A stretch of 64,000 bases of DNA, from contig NZ_RXOF01000001.1 in NCBI RefSeq assembly GCF_003970915.1, positions 124,001-188,000 of the forward strand, written 5' to 3'. A program made the translations under genes and the position numbers. The first letter of the stretch is position 1, and each line of letters opens with the position of its first letter. This DNA comes from Hymenobacter gummosus (GTDB lineage Bacteria > Bacteroidota > Bacteroidia > Cytophagales > Hymenobacteraceae). The notes beneath the pieces were generated by a model, which saw nothing but the letters and a program-made list of their open reading frames with translations, had not been told where the DNA came from and ran no database searches. Below are positions 54,008 through 62,236 of the stretch, one piece after another.

Positions 54008-56620
54008 ATGAAACAATCGTTACTTCTGCTGCTGGCTTCTTCCGGCGTACTGGCCACCAGTGGCGCCCTGGCCCAATCGGCGCCGGGCGCCAAGCCGGTA
54101 GCCCCGACGGGCGCCCCCACCGGGGCCCCGGGCGCTCCGGCCACCAAAACCGCCGTGCTGCCCGCCGCCCCGCGCGGCAGCGGCCGCATCAGCGGCACCG
54201 TGCTCGACGCGGCCAGCAAGCAGCCCGTCGAATTTGCCACCGTGGCCCTGCTGCCGGCCGAAGGCGAACAGCCCCTCGACGGCACCGTGGCCGACGACAA
54301 AGGCCGCTTCACCCTGAAAGGCCTCGCGCCCGGCTCCTACCGCCTCTCCATCAGCTTTATCGGGTACGGCGCCTCGGTGCAGCCCGTCACGCTGGCCGAG
54401 GGCAAGATGAGCCTCGACCTGGGCACCGTGAGCCTGACTTCGCAGACCAAGCAGCTGGAAGGCGTGACGGTGACCGGGGAGCGGCCCGTGGTGGAAAGCA
54501 AGCCCGACCGCCTCGTGTACAACGCCGCCCAGGACGCCACCAACCGGGGCGGCACCGCCGCCGACGTGCTGCGCAAGGCCCCGATGGTGTCGGTGGACCC
54601 GGACGGCAACCTGCAGCTGCGCGGCTCGGGCAACGTGCGCGTGCTCATCAACGGCAAGCCCTCGGCCGTGGTGGCCGGCGACATTGCCGAGGCCCTTAAG
54701 CAGCTGCCGGCCGACCAGATCAAGAACGTGGAGGTCATTACCTCGCCCTCGGCCAAGTACGACGCCGAAGGCTCGGCGGGCATCATCAACATCGTGCTGA
54801 AGGAGAATAACCTGCAGGGCGTCAACGGCAACGTGGGCCTGGCCGCGGGTACGCGCAACTCCAACGGCAACCTGGCCCTGAACGCCCGCAAGGGCAAGTT
54901 CGGGCTGTCGTCGGCCGTCAACAGCTGGGTGTTCTACTCGCCTGGGGAGCAGCGCGTCGACCGCACCGACCGCGGCGTGGTCAGCGTGGACGGCATTACC
55001 ACCACGGGCCGGCTGATGCAGCGCAACGAGGGCCGCACCCTTGGGGGCGGCGGCAACGGCCGCATCGGGCTGGAGTTTGAGCCTTCGCCGCTGCACACCT
55101 TCAGCCTCTCGCTGAATGCCAACGCCTTCCGCAACCGCAACCGGGCCGACATCTACAACACCTACACCCTCGACCAAGGCCAGGTGGACACGCGCAACCC
55201 GCTGTTCGGCAACTACACCCGCGACTTTGAGCAGCAGTTCCGCACCCAGAGCTACGACCTGACGGGCACCTACACCCGCAACTTCGGCCCGAACAGCCGC
55301 AAGGAGTGGACGGTACTGGCCCAACACAACCGCAACCGCAACAACCGCGAGTACGAGGTAGACCAATTCAGCCTCAACGACCCCGCGCAGCAGAACGTGG
55401 TGTTCCGCGAGTTCAGCCCCAACCTCTCGCGCAACCTGGAAACCACCCTGCAGACCGACTACGTGCAGCCCTTGTCGGAAAAGCAGACCGTGGAGGTGGG
55501 CGTGAAGATGATTGACCGGCAGGTGGAAAGCGAGTACAGCGTGCAGCGCGACTCCACCGGGCAGCGCGGCCTGCAGCTCATTCCGCAGCTGACCAACAAC
55601 TACGACTACACCCAGCGCGTGCTGGCCGGCTACGGCACTTACGCCACCAGCCTGGGCAAGAAGTACAACGTGCGCCTCGGCGCCCGCGTGGAGCGCACCG
55701 ACATCGAAGGCAACTTTGAAGGCCAGGACCAGCCCTTCAAGCTGGACTTCACCAACGTGCTGCCCAACGTGGCTTTGACGCGCAACCTCAAGCAACCGGG
55801 CTCCTCGCTGCGCCTCAGCTACTCCCGACGCATTCAGCGCCCGAGCGTTTTCTACCTGAACCCCTACCGCAACGAAACGGACCCGCGCAACATCTCGCAG
55901 GGCAACCCGGAGCTGGACGCCGAGTTCACCGACAACTACGAGCTGAACTGGAACACCTTCGTGAAGACCTCGGTGATTAACGTCTCGCTGTATTCGCGGC
56001 AGACCAACAACGCCATCGAGCGGGTGTACCTCACCGACGCGCAGGGCCGGGTGGTGTCGACCTTCGGCAACGTGGCCCGCAACCAGAGCTACGGCCTGAA
56101 CTTATTCGGTTCGGTGAAGCCCCTGCCCAAGTGGGACGTGAGCGGCAACCTGAGCGTGTTCTACGTGGACCTCTATAGCAAGGCGCTGGAGCAGCAGGGG
56201 CAGAAGGCGCGCAACTCGGGCTTGGTGTACTCGGCCAACCTGAACTCGGGCTACAAGTTCGACAAGGGCTGGAGCCTGCAGTTCTTCGGCATGCTGAACT
56301 CGCCGCGCATCCAGCTGCAGGGCCGCAACTCGCCCTGGCAGATGTACTCCCTGGGTTTGCGCAAGGAGCTGCTGAAGGGCAAGGCCGACCTGACCATCAA
56401 CGCCGACAACCCCTTCTCGCGCAACATCCGCCTCTACAACGACTTCGACAACGGCCGCTCCGACTCGCGCAATACCACGCTGGTGTTCAACCGCGGCGTG
56501 CGCGCAGCCTTCAGCTACCGCTTCGGCAAGCTGGAGAATAAGCCCAAGCGCCCCAGCCGCTCGATCCGCAACGACGACCAGAAGGGCGGCGAAGGCGGCA
56601 ACGGCCAGGGCGGCAACTAA
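54008..56620 (+). CDS. Outer-membrane beta-barrel protein with carboxypeptidase-like and TonB-plug domains
   Basis: An 870-residue protein: signal peptide (to ALAQ), an Ala/Pro-rich stretch, a CarboxypepD_reg beta-sandwich (about 58-140, ISGTVLDAASKQPVEFATVAL), a plug domain (about 155-260, including LRGSGNVRVLINGKPSAV and SAKYDAEGSAGIINIVLK) and a C-terminal 600-residue barrel of the OMP_b-brl_3 type. It ends in a Gly/Asn-rich tail after the last strand. This family takes up or assembles unknown ligands at the outer membrane. The ATG at 54008 precedes the signal peptide. Confidence 0.92.
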   Translation: MKQSLLLLLASSGVLATSGALAQSAPGAKPVAPTGAPTGAPGAPATKTAVLPAAPRGSGRISGTVLDAASKQPVEFATVALLPAEGEQPLDGTVADDKGRFTLKGLAPGSYRLSISFIGYGASVQPVTLAEGKMSLDLGTVSLTSQTKQLEGVTVTGERPVVESKPDRLVYNAAQDATNRGGTAADVLRKAPMVSVDPDGNLQLRGSGNVRVLINGKPSAVVAGDIAEALKQLPADQIKNVEVITSPSAKYDAEGSAGIINIVLKENNLQGVNGNVGLAAGTRNSNGNLALNARKGKFGLSSAVNSWVFYSPGEQRVDRTDRGVVSVDGITTTGRLMQRNEGRTLGGGGNGRIGLEFEPSPLHTFSLSLNANAFRNRNRADIYNTYTLDQGQVDTRNPLFGNYTRDFEQQFRTQSYDLTGTYTRNFGPNSRKEWTVLAQHNRNRNNREYEVDQFSLNDPAQQNVVFREFSPNLSRNLETTLQTDYVQPLSEKQTVEVGVKMIDRQVESEYSVQRDSTGQRGLQLIPQLTNNYDYTQRVLAGYGTYATSLGKKYNVRLGARVERTDIEGNFEGQDQPFKLDFTNVLPNVALTRNLKQPGSSLRLSYSRRIQRPSVFYLNPYRNETDPRNISQGNPELDAEFTDNYELNWNTFVKTSVINVSLYSRQTNNAIERVYLTDAQGRVVSTFGNVARNQSYGLNLFGSVKPLPKWDVSGNLSVFYVDLYSKALEQQGQKARNSGLVYSANLNSGYKFDKGWSLQFFGMLNSPRIQLQGRNSPWQMYSLGLRKELLKGKADLTINADNPFSRNIRLYNDFDNGRSDSRNTTLVFNRGVRAAFSYRFGKLENKPKRPSRSIRNDDQKGGEGGNGQGGN

Positions 56621-56703
56621 GCCCGGCGGACTACCCCAATCGAGCTGGCCGAAGATGGCACAGCTTCCCGGCGCGCCGTAACGCACTGGCTTCTGGAATT
56701 TTA

Positions 56704-56738
56704 CAACGGCGGCTGCTCTGATAGGGCAGCCGCCGTTG
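56704..56738. terminator. Terminator hairpin after the OMP gene
   Basis: A perfect 13-bp stem CAACGGCGGCTGC (56704-56716) with its complement 56726-56738. The remaining sequence of the 56621-56932 gap shows no gene. Confidence 0.65.
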
Positions 56739-56932
56739 CGTTGTAGGCCGGGCATTGGCGCGGGCTAGGCAACGCGCGCAAACCGTTCGGCGAGGACGGG
56801 CGGCCGTTCGCACAGCGAATCCGGAAAGCGGGCGAAACTCCCGGCGCGCAGGCGGCGCGGCGGCGCACCTTTGTCATGTCGAACGGGCACAGCGCCCCGA
56901 CTTCTCTCGCAAACAGCCTCATCAGCCATACC

Positions 56933-57115
56933 ATGAAAGCCACCGTCTTCGCCCGCCTCGCCTCCTTCTTCCTGGTCGTTGCCCTGCTGCTGCCCGCGCT
57001 CGAAGCCGCGGCCACCGTGCGCCCGGCCAACTTCGGCCGCCGCGGCAAGACCGGCATGCACCGCCCCGTGTACAAGAAGTACCAGCCGGGCTGCCGCTGG
57101 ATTTTCCAGAAGTAA
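56933..57115 (+). CDS. Small secreted basic peptide, unknown
   Basis: A 60-residue protein. MKATVFARLASFFLVVALLL is a textbook signal peptide ending near LEAAA. The mature about 36 residues are strongly basic and aromatic (RPANFGRRGKTGMHRPVYKK, then YQPGCRW) with one Cys. The ATG at 56933 is chosen because it opens the signal peptide. A short GC-rich hairpin (near 57121-57139) followed by T's terminates it. No family is recognised. Confidence 0.7.
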   Translation: MKATVFARLASFFLVVALLLPALEAAATVRPANFGRRGKTGMHRPVYKKYQPGCRWIFQK

Positions 57116-57229
57116 GCCGTGGCCGCCCCGGAGGCGGCCATTGGTTTTTGGTTCCCGCTCCGAGTCGGTGGCCCGCCAGTTTTTCCGCGCCGCTACAGCC
57201 TTCGGGCCGTATTTCCACCACACCTGTTG

Positions 57230-57265
57230 AAAAGCCCACCGGCCTCGTCGTCGGTGGGCTTTTTT
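57230..57265 (+). terminator. Intrinsic terminator
   Basis: AAAAGCCCACCG (57230-57241) pairs with CGGTGGGCTTTT (57252-57263), and the T-run continues to 57265. Confidence 0.85.
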
Positions 57266-57375
57266 GGTGATTCAGTGATTTAGCGACTTAGTGATTTAGT
57301 GAGTTGATGTTGGCTACCGTGCAGATAGAACATCGTTCACTAAGTCGCTAAATCACCACCTCACCACTTCACTGA
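57266..57375. repeat. Inverted pair of AGTGATTT octamer repeats
   Basis: Units such as AGTGATTT and AGCGACTT repeat every 8 bases at 57266-57307, with reverse-complement counterparts at 57335-57375. The second arm reaches into the last codons of aroE. Confidence 0.7.
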
Positions 57376-58112
57376 TTCCAGATAGTCCAGGCGGCTTCGG
57401 CTTGCAGGCAGAGCATTTCGAAGCCGTTCTGGGTGTGGGCGCCCTGGGCCCGGCCGCGGCGCAGAAACTCGGTTTCGCGGGGGTTGTACACCAGGTCGAA
57501 CAGGTAGTGCGCGGGCGTGAGCAGCTCGTACGGAATGGGCGCGCAGGCCTCCACCTGCGGGTAGGTGCCCAGGGGCGTGGTGTTAATGATGAGCGTGTGC
57601 TCGGCCAGCAGCTCGGGGCTGAGGTCGGCGTAGGTGAGGCCGCGGCTCAGCGGGTCGCGCGAGACGAGCCAGTAGCGGATGTCCAGCTCGCGCAGGGCTA
57701 CCTCCACGGCCTTGGCCGAGCCGCCGGTGCCCAGAATCAGGGCGCCGGCTGCCGCCCCGCGCAGGGGATAAAAGCGCCGCAGCGAGTCGCGGAAGCCCAC
57801 GTAGTCGGTGTTGTGGCCGATCAGCCGGCCGTCGGGCCCGAACTGCACGGTGTTGACGGCCCCGACGCGGCCGGCCGAGGGCGCCAGATCGTCGAGGTAG
57901 GGAATAATCTGCTCCTTGTAGGGAATGGTCACGTTCAGCCCGCGCAGTTCGGGGCGGGCTGCCAGCAGCCCTTCCAGCTCCCGGATGTCGGCCAGTTCGA
58001 AGGCCTCGTAGGTGCAGTCGTCGAGGCCCAGGTGCTCGAACTTGCGCTGAAAGTAGGTGGGCGAAAACGAGTGCGTGAGCGTGCGCCCGATCAGTCCAAA
58101 TTCCCGGCTCAT
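57369..58112 (-). CDS. aroE: Shikimate dehydrogenase
   Basis: A 247-residue NADP-dependent enzyme reducing 3-dehydroshikimate to shikimate in the chorismate pathway. Substrate-site motifs are FGLIGRTLTHSFSPTYF and NVTIPYKEQI (catalytic Lys) with GHNTDYVGF (Asp); the cofactor loop is GTGGSAKAV. It is slightly shorter than the E. coli enzyme, as usual in Bacteroidota. The ATG at 58112 (MSREFGLIG) fits the family. Confidence 0.96.
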   Translation of the reverse strand: MSREFGLIGRTLTHSFSPTYFQRKFEHLGLDDCTYEAFELADIRELEGLLAARPELRGLNVTIPYKEQIIPYLDDLAPSAGRVGAVNTVQFGPDGRLIGHNTDYVGFRDSLRRFYPLRGAAAGALILGTGGSAKAVEVALRELDIRYWLVSRDPLSRGLTYADLSPELLAEHTLIINTTPLGTYPQVEACAPIPYELLTPAHYLFDLVYNPRETEFLRRGRAQGAHTQNGFEMLCLQAEAAWTIWNQ

Positions 58113-58153
58113 AGGAGCGTGCTGGTTGGTTTCAGCCTTGAACAAACAAAAAA

Positions 58154-58185
58154 AACCGCCCCGACCAAAGCTGGTCGGGGCGGGT
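58154..58185. terminator. Terminator hairpin
   Basis: CCGCCCCGACCA (58156-58167) pairs with 58172-58183 around an AAGC loop. Read on the minus strand a T-run follows, so it terminates the DedA gene upstream of aroE. Confidence 0.9.
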
Positions 58186-58211
58186 TCCTACTTTCTGTTG
58201 GCGAAGTGCAG

Positions 58212-58862
58212 TTAGCGGGCCGCCGGGGCGAAGCGCGCCTTGATAAACTCGAACACCACCGGCAGCACCGACACCCCGATGATGATGAGCGTGAACAGCC
58301 CAAAGTTTTTCTGAATCCACGGATGCTGGCCCAGCAGGTAGCCGGCCCCGGTCAGCAGCGTCACCCACAGCACGGCCCCGGCCAGGTTGTACGACAGGAA
58401 GCGGCCGTAGCTCATGGTGCCCACGCCGGCAATAAACGGGGCGAAGGTGCGGATGATGGGAATGAAGCGGGCAATGATGATGGTTTTGGCCCCGTGCTTC
58501 TCGTAGAACTCCTGGGTGCGCAGCAGATGCTCCCGCTTCAGAAATCGGTAGTCGCGCCGGAACACTCTGGGCCCGATATAGTCCCCGATGTGGTAATTCA
58601 GCGCGTCGCCGAGCACGGCCGCCACGATGAGCAGCACGATAATCAGGCCCACGTTCAGGGGGCTGTTGGGCAGCGCGGCCAGGGAGCCGGCCGCAAACAG
58701 CAGGGAGTCGCCGGGCAGGAAGGGCAGCACCACCACCCCGGTTTCCACGAAGATGATCAGGAAGAGAATAGCGTAGGTCCAGACGCCGTATTCGCCCACC
58801 AGATCCACCAGGTGCTTATCGAGGTGAAGAACGAAGTCAATGAGGTGCTTGATGATTTCCAT
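58212..58862 (-). CDS. DedA-family membrane protein
   Basis: A 216-residue VTT/SNARE-associated-domain protein with about five helices. Motifs FLPGDSLLFAAGSLA, YHIGDYIGPRVF and KTIIIARFIPIIRTFAPFIAGVGTMSYGRF are diagnostic. DedA proteins help recycle undecaprenyl phosphate or other lipids across the inner membrane. Transcribed toward aroE but separated from it by a terminator. Confidence 0.95.
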   Translation of the reverse strand: MEIIKHLIDFVLHLDKHLVDLVGEYGVWTYAILFLIIFVETGVVVLPFLPGDSLLFAAGSLAALPNSPLNVGLIIVLLIVAAVLGDALNYHIGDYIGPRVFRRDYRFLKREHLLRTQEFYEKHGAKTIIIARFIPIIRTFAPFIAGVGTMSYGRFLSYNLAGAVLWVTLLTGAGYLLGQHPWIQKNFGLFTLIIIGVSVLPVVFEFIKARFAPAAR

Positions 58863-58928
58863 GCGGGCAAAAAGTTAGCCTACAAAGCTAAGGCGTCGGC
58901 GGCAAAGACGCGGCGCCCGGGGCCGGGC

Positions 58929-60530
58929 TTATTCCACCCGCAGGGCCTGCCCGCCCGCCGCCCCGGCCACCGTGAGCCAGTACACGCCCGGGGCCAGGCG
59001 CAGCGGCAGTAGCTGGGTGGCCGTTTGCAGCCGCTGCCGCGCCACCACCTGGCCCAGCCCGTTGGTCACCGTCAGCTCCCGCTGCAGCAGGCGCGCATCG
59101 GTCACGCGCAGAGTCACGGCGCCCGGGGCCGGGTTGGGGTAGGCCTGCAGGCCCTCGGCCACCGATACCTCGGCGGGGCGGGCCTTGGTCACCACGGCGG
59201 CCAGGGCGCGGTTGGCGTTGAGGCGGCCGTAGCCGAAGTACGGGTCCCAGCCGGCCACGTCCTCGGTGGCCGGGCCCACGCGGTCGTCGGCGGTGTTCTG
59301 CAGGATGGTTTTCACCTGAGCCGGCGTCAGCTGCGGGTTGCGCCCGAGCATGAGCGAGGCCACGCCCGCCACGTGCGGGGTAGCCTGCGAGGTGCCGCCC
59401 CAGTAGGTGGTGAAGATGGTGTTGGAGTTGTGATTCAGCCCGTAGATGTAGTTGCCGGGGGCCGTGAGGGAAATATGGGTGCCGAAGTTGCTGCCGCTGC
59501 TGGCGTCCCAGAAGAAGGGCCGGGCGCGGGAGTCGTCGGGGTTGGTGGCGCCCACGGCAATCAGGCCGGTAAGGGCGGCCGGGTAGTAGGGCGTGCTGGT
59601 ATTGGTGTTCATCATGCAGGCCACCACCACCACGTTGCGGGCCACGGCGTAGTTTACCGCGTCCTGCATGGCCTGGGAGGTGCTGGTGCCGCCCAACGAC
59701 ATGTTGATAACGCGCGCCCCGTTGTTGACGGCGTAGTAGATGCCCGCAATCCACCAGGAATAAAAGCCGTTGTTCTGGCTGTTGAGGCCCTTGCAGGTCA
59801 TCAGCTTGCAGCGCCAGTTCACCCCGGCGAAGCCCAGGTTGTTGTTGCCCGTGGCGCCGATGATGCCGATGACGTTGGTGCCGTGGCCCTGGTCGTCGGT
59901 GGGGTTGGGCGTGTCGTAGGCGAAGTTGTAGCCGTTCACGTCGTCCACGTAGCCGTTGCGGTCATCGTCGAGCTGGTTGCCCGGAATTTCGGCCCGGTTG
60001 CGCCAGAGGCGGCCGGCAAACTCGGGGTGGTCCAGCTTGGTGCCGCTGTCGATGACGGCCACCGTGATGGTGGTGTCGCCCTGGGTCTGGGCCCAGGCGT
60101 CCTCCATCTTGATATCGGCCCCGGCAGTGGCGCGGCCCAGGTTGAAGGTGCCGTTGTTGTTGAGGCTCCACTGCCGGAAGCCGTACCAGGTGTCGTTGGG
60201 CGTCAGGCCCTGCACGCCCCCACCCTGCCCGGCCGCGTCGGCCTCCACGTAGCGGAACAGTGCCGACCGGCGGTAAGCCTCGGCGGTGCGGGCGGCGTCG
60301 AGGCCGGCGGGCAGGGTGAGGCAGTACACGGCCGGGCCCTCGGGGCTGCCGGGGTTCAGCGGCTGCACCCGGCGCACGGCATACTGCCGGTTCAGCGCCT
60401 CGAAAGCTTGCTGGTCGGCCGCGGTGGGCGTTTCCAGGCGCACGATGAGGCGGCCGGCGTCGGCGGATTGGGCTTGTGCCGCCAGGCTTGGCCCGGCCAG
60501 CAGCAACAGAAGGGGTAGCAGTGTCTTCAT
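58929..60530 (-). CDS. Secreted subtilisin-like serine protease with type IX secretion C-terminal domain
   Basis: A 533-residue S8 protease: signal peptide (MKTLLPLLLLLAGPSLAAQA), a propeptide-like region with the N-terminal FRQWSLNNNG block, then the triad in AVIDSGTKLDHPEF (Asp), DDQGHGTNVIGIIG (His) and GGTSQATPHVAGVASL (Ser). The last about 80 residues (LQAYPNPAPGAVTLRV...PLRLAPGVYWLTVAG) are a type A T9SS sorting domain, so it should cross the outer membrane by the Por system. Adjacent Asp/Asn-rich loops may bind calcium. Confidence 0.95.
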   Translation of the reverse strand: MKTLLPLLLLLAGPSLAAQAQSADAGRLIVRLETPTAADQQAFEALNRQYAVRRVQPLNPGSPEGPAVYCLTLPAGLDAARTAEAYRRSALFRYVEADAAGQGGGVQGLTPNDTWYGFRQWSLNNNGTFNLGRATAGADIKMEDAWAQTQGDTTITVAVIDSGTKLDHPEFAGRLWRNRAEIPGNQLDDDRNGYVDDVNGYNFAYDTPNPTDDQGHGTNVIGIIGATGNNNLGFAGVNWRCKLMTCKGLNSQNNGFYSWWIAGIYYAVNNGARVINMSLGGTSTSQAMQDAVNYAVARNVVVVACMMNTNTSTPYYPAALTGLIAVGATNPDDSRARPFFWDASSGSNFGTHISLTAPGNYIYGLNHNSNTIFTTYWGGTSQATPHVAGVASLMLGRNPQLTPAQVKTILQNTADDRVGPATEDVAGWDPYFGYGRLNANRALAAVVTKARPAEVSVAEGLQAYPNPAPGAVTLRVTDARLLQRELTVTNGLGQVVARQRLQTATQLLPLRLAPGVYWLTVAGAAGGQALRVE

Positions 60531-60581
60531 AGGATTTCCAAGATAAACTATTGACTTATTAAACGAGCAGATAGTCACAAA

Positions 60582-61262
60582 TCAATAACTAACTGCTCCA
60601 TCGGCCCGACCAATGATGAGGCGGTTTAGCTCTTCCACCGGGTGCTCGGCCGCCCCGATGCCTAGCCGCGCCAGGTAGTCGAGCAGGGGCGCGCCCGCCA
60701 CGGCCAGCGGCTCGGCGGCAATGGCGTTGAAGAGCAGGTAGCCGCCGGGCCGCAGCCGCTGGCGCAATTGCTGCCAGAAGTCGGGGCGGAACACTTCGGC
60801 CGGCAAGGTCAGGTCGATAAACAAATCGACGATGATGAGGTCGAAGCCGGCGGCCGGCAGCGTGGGCAGTAGCGCAAAGGCATCGGCCTCGATGATGCGC
60901 AGCTGCGCGTCGGGCCGGATACCGAACTCCTCGGCGGCCAGCCGGATGACGACCGGGTCCAGCTCCACGGCCGTGATACGGCCCGCGTAGCCAAACTCCG
61001 CGCGCAGCGTGTGCACCACCGAGCCGCCGCCCAGGCCCAGCAGCAGCACGTGCTGCAGGGGCGCCACCGCGGGCAGCTGCCGCAGCCCGTAGCGCAGCAC
61101 CCGCTGCAGGGAGCCGTAGGAGTAGTTGGCCGTGCGCCCGTCGAGCACCTTGCGGCCGTTGCTGAGCGTGACTTCCAGCGGCCCGTTGATGGCCGAGGGC
61201 ACCCGCCGGGTAAGCGGAAACAGGTAGCTGAGCAGGCGCTGCCAGGCCGAAGGGCGGTTCAT
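60582..61262 (-). CDS. Spermidine-synthase-like methyltransferase-fold protein
   Basis: A 226-residue protein with the SAM-type Rossmann motif HVLLLGLGGGSVVHTL and acidic loop AVELDPVVI. FDLIIVDLFID corresponds to the SpeE active-site region. It is shorter than true spermidine synthases (about 280 residues) and lacks the full N-terminal beta-sheet domain, so polyamine synthesis is doubtful. ATG at 61262. It is the middle of three minus-strand genes. Confidence 0.8.
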   Translation of the reverse strand: MNRPSAWQRLLSYLFPLTRRVPSAINGPLEVTLSNGRKVLDGRTANYSYGSLQRVLRYGLRQLPAVAPLQHVLLLGLGGGSVVHTLRAEFGYAGRITAVELDPVVIRLAAEEFGIRPDAQLRIIEADAFALLPTLPAAGFDLIIVDLFIDLTLPAEVFRPDFWQQLRQRLRPGGYLLFNAIAAEPLAVAGAPLLDYLARLGIGAAEHPVEELNRLIIGRADGAVSY

Positions 61263-61372
61263 AAAAGTAAAGGAAGCCGTTTTGACGGCGCACGGTCGTG
61301 CCGGGCCAAGCGCAGCAGCTGGAGTAGTTGTTCGTCAGCATTCTGCCCCAGCCGCGCCCCGCACGACCGTTC

Positions 61373-61759
61373 TTACAGCACGCTGATGGGCACCTTGTGC
61401 TCGTCGATGGCCACGAAGGTAAAGGTGCCCGACACGGCGTCGAGGCGCACGTCGGAATACATTTCCTCGATGTGAATGTCCACCGTCACGTCCAGGCTCT
61501 TGGTGCCGATGCGCGAAATCCGGCCAATCAGCTCCACGATGGTGCCGGCCGGGATGGGAATGCGGAAATTGATGCGGTCCGACGACACGGTAACCATGCG
61601 CTTGCGGCTGAAGCGGGTGGCGGCAATAAAGGCCACCTCGTCCATGAGCTGCATGGCCGTGCCCCCGAACAGGGTGTCGTAGTGGTTGGTGGTGTTGGGA
61701 AACACGGCCTTGAACAGGCGCGTCTCGGCGTGGGCAATGCGCTGGGCTAAATCCGACAT
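61373..61759 (-). CDS. Acyl-CoA thioesterase, hotdog fold
   Basis: A 128-residue YciA/BACH-like thioesterase. NHYDTLFGGTAMQLMDEVAFIAATRF contains the conserved Asn and Asp of the hotdog active site; GRISRIGTKSLDVTVDIHIEEM and GTFTFVAIDEH complete the pattern. It hydrolyses acyl-CoA in the cytoplasm. The ATG at 61759 is used because the upstream extension lacks similarity. Confidence 0.92.
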   Translation of the reverse strand: MSDLAQRIAHAETRLFKAVFPNTTNHYDTLFGGTAMQLMDEVAFIAATRFSRKRMVTVSSDRINFRIPIPAGTIVELIGRISRIGTKSLDVTVDIHIEEMYSDVRLDAVSGTFTFVAIDEHKVPISVL

Positions 61760-62100
61760 GGCAGCAAAGGGAAGAAAGGTGAGGCCCCGCCCGCGGCTTC
61801 GCTCCCCTCCCGGCCTCCGGCCCCAACGGGCAGCGCCCACCCCGGCCCGGCTAGCGGGCGGGCACGGCAGTTCCCTGAGGGGGTCCGACGGCGGCTTCAG
61901 GGCGCGAAAGCGTGCGTCACGTCGTAGTCAGGCAAGTATCTGGCTTGTAGCCCCAGCCGGCGGGGTTACTTACAGTTGCGCGTCAGCCCGTGAATTGCAC
62001 ACGGTTCCTTTTCAATCCGGGTCCGCCGGGGCGGCCCGAAACCTCACTACGGTAATGGTGGATGGCAAAGAACGGCCCGCAAGTTAGCACCAAAAAAGGC
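61760..62100. other. Intergenic region, 341 bases before a palindromic repeat
   Basis: Contains the thioesterase upstream region. No convincing gene. Confidence 0.45.
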
Positions 62101-62224
62101 CGTCGTGCAGAGGCGCAGCCGAAGCAGCCCGCGTATTTAGCCAGATAGTAACTTTCTCGTTAGACGAAAAGAAAACTAGCTGACGTCAGCACGCGAGATG
62201 CTTCGGCTGCGCCTCTGCACGACG
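62101..62224. repeat. Palindromic intergenic repeat
   Basis: Perfect 26-bp arms 62101-62126 and 62199-62224 enclose 72 bases that include the small palindrome GCTGACGTCAGC (62179-62190). The outer end GCACGACGTTCT resembles the end of the element at 22803-22995, suggesting related families. It lies just downstream of the sugar dehydrogenase gene. Confidence 0.75.
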
Positions 62225-62236
62225 TTCTGATGGTTC

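Noticed and set aside
60582-61262. True spermidine synthase
   Set aside because: Too short, lacks the complete N-terminal domain, and no polyamine genes are near; kept as a spermidine-synthase-like protein.
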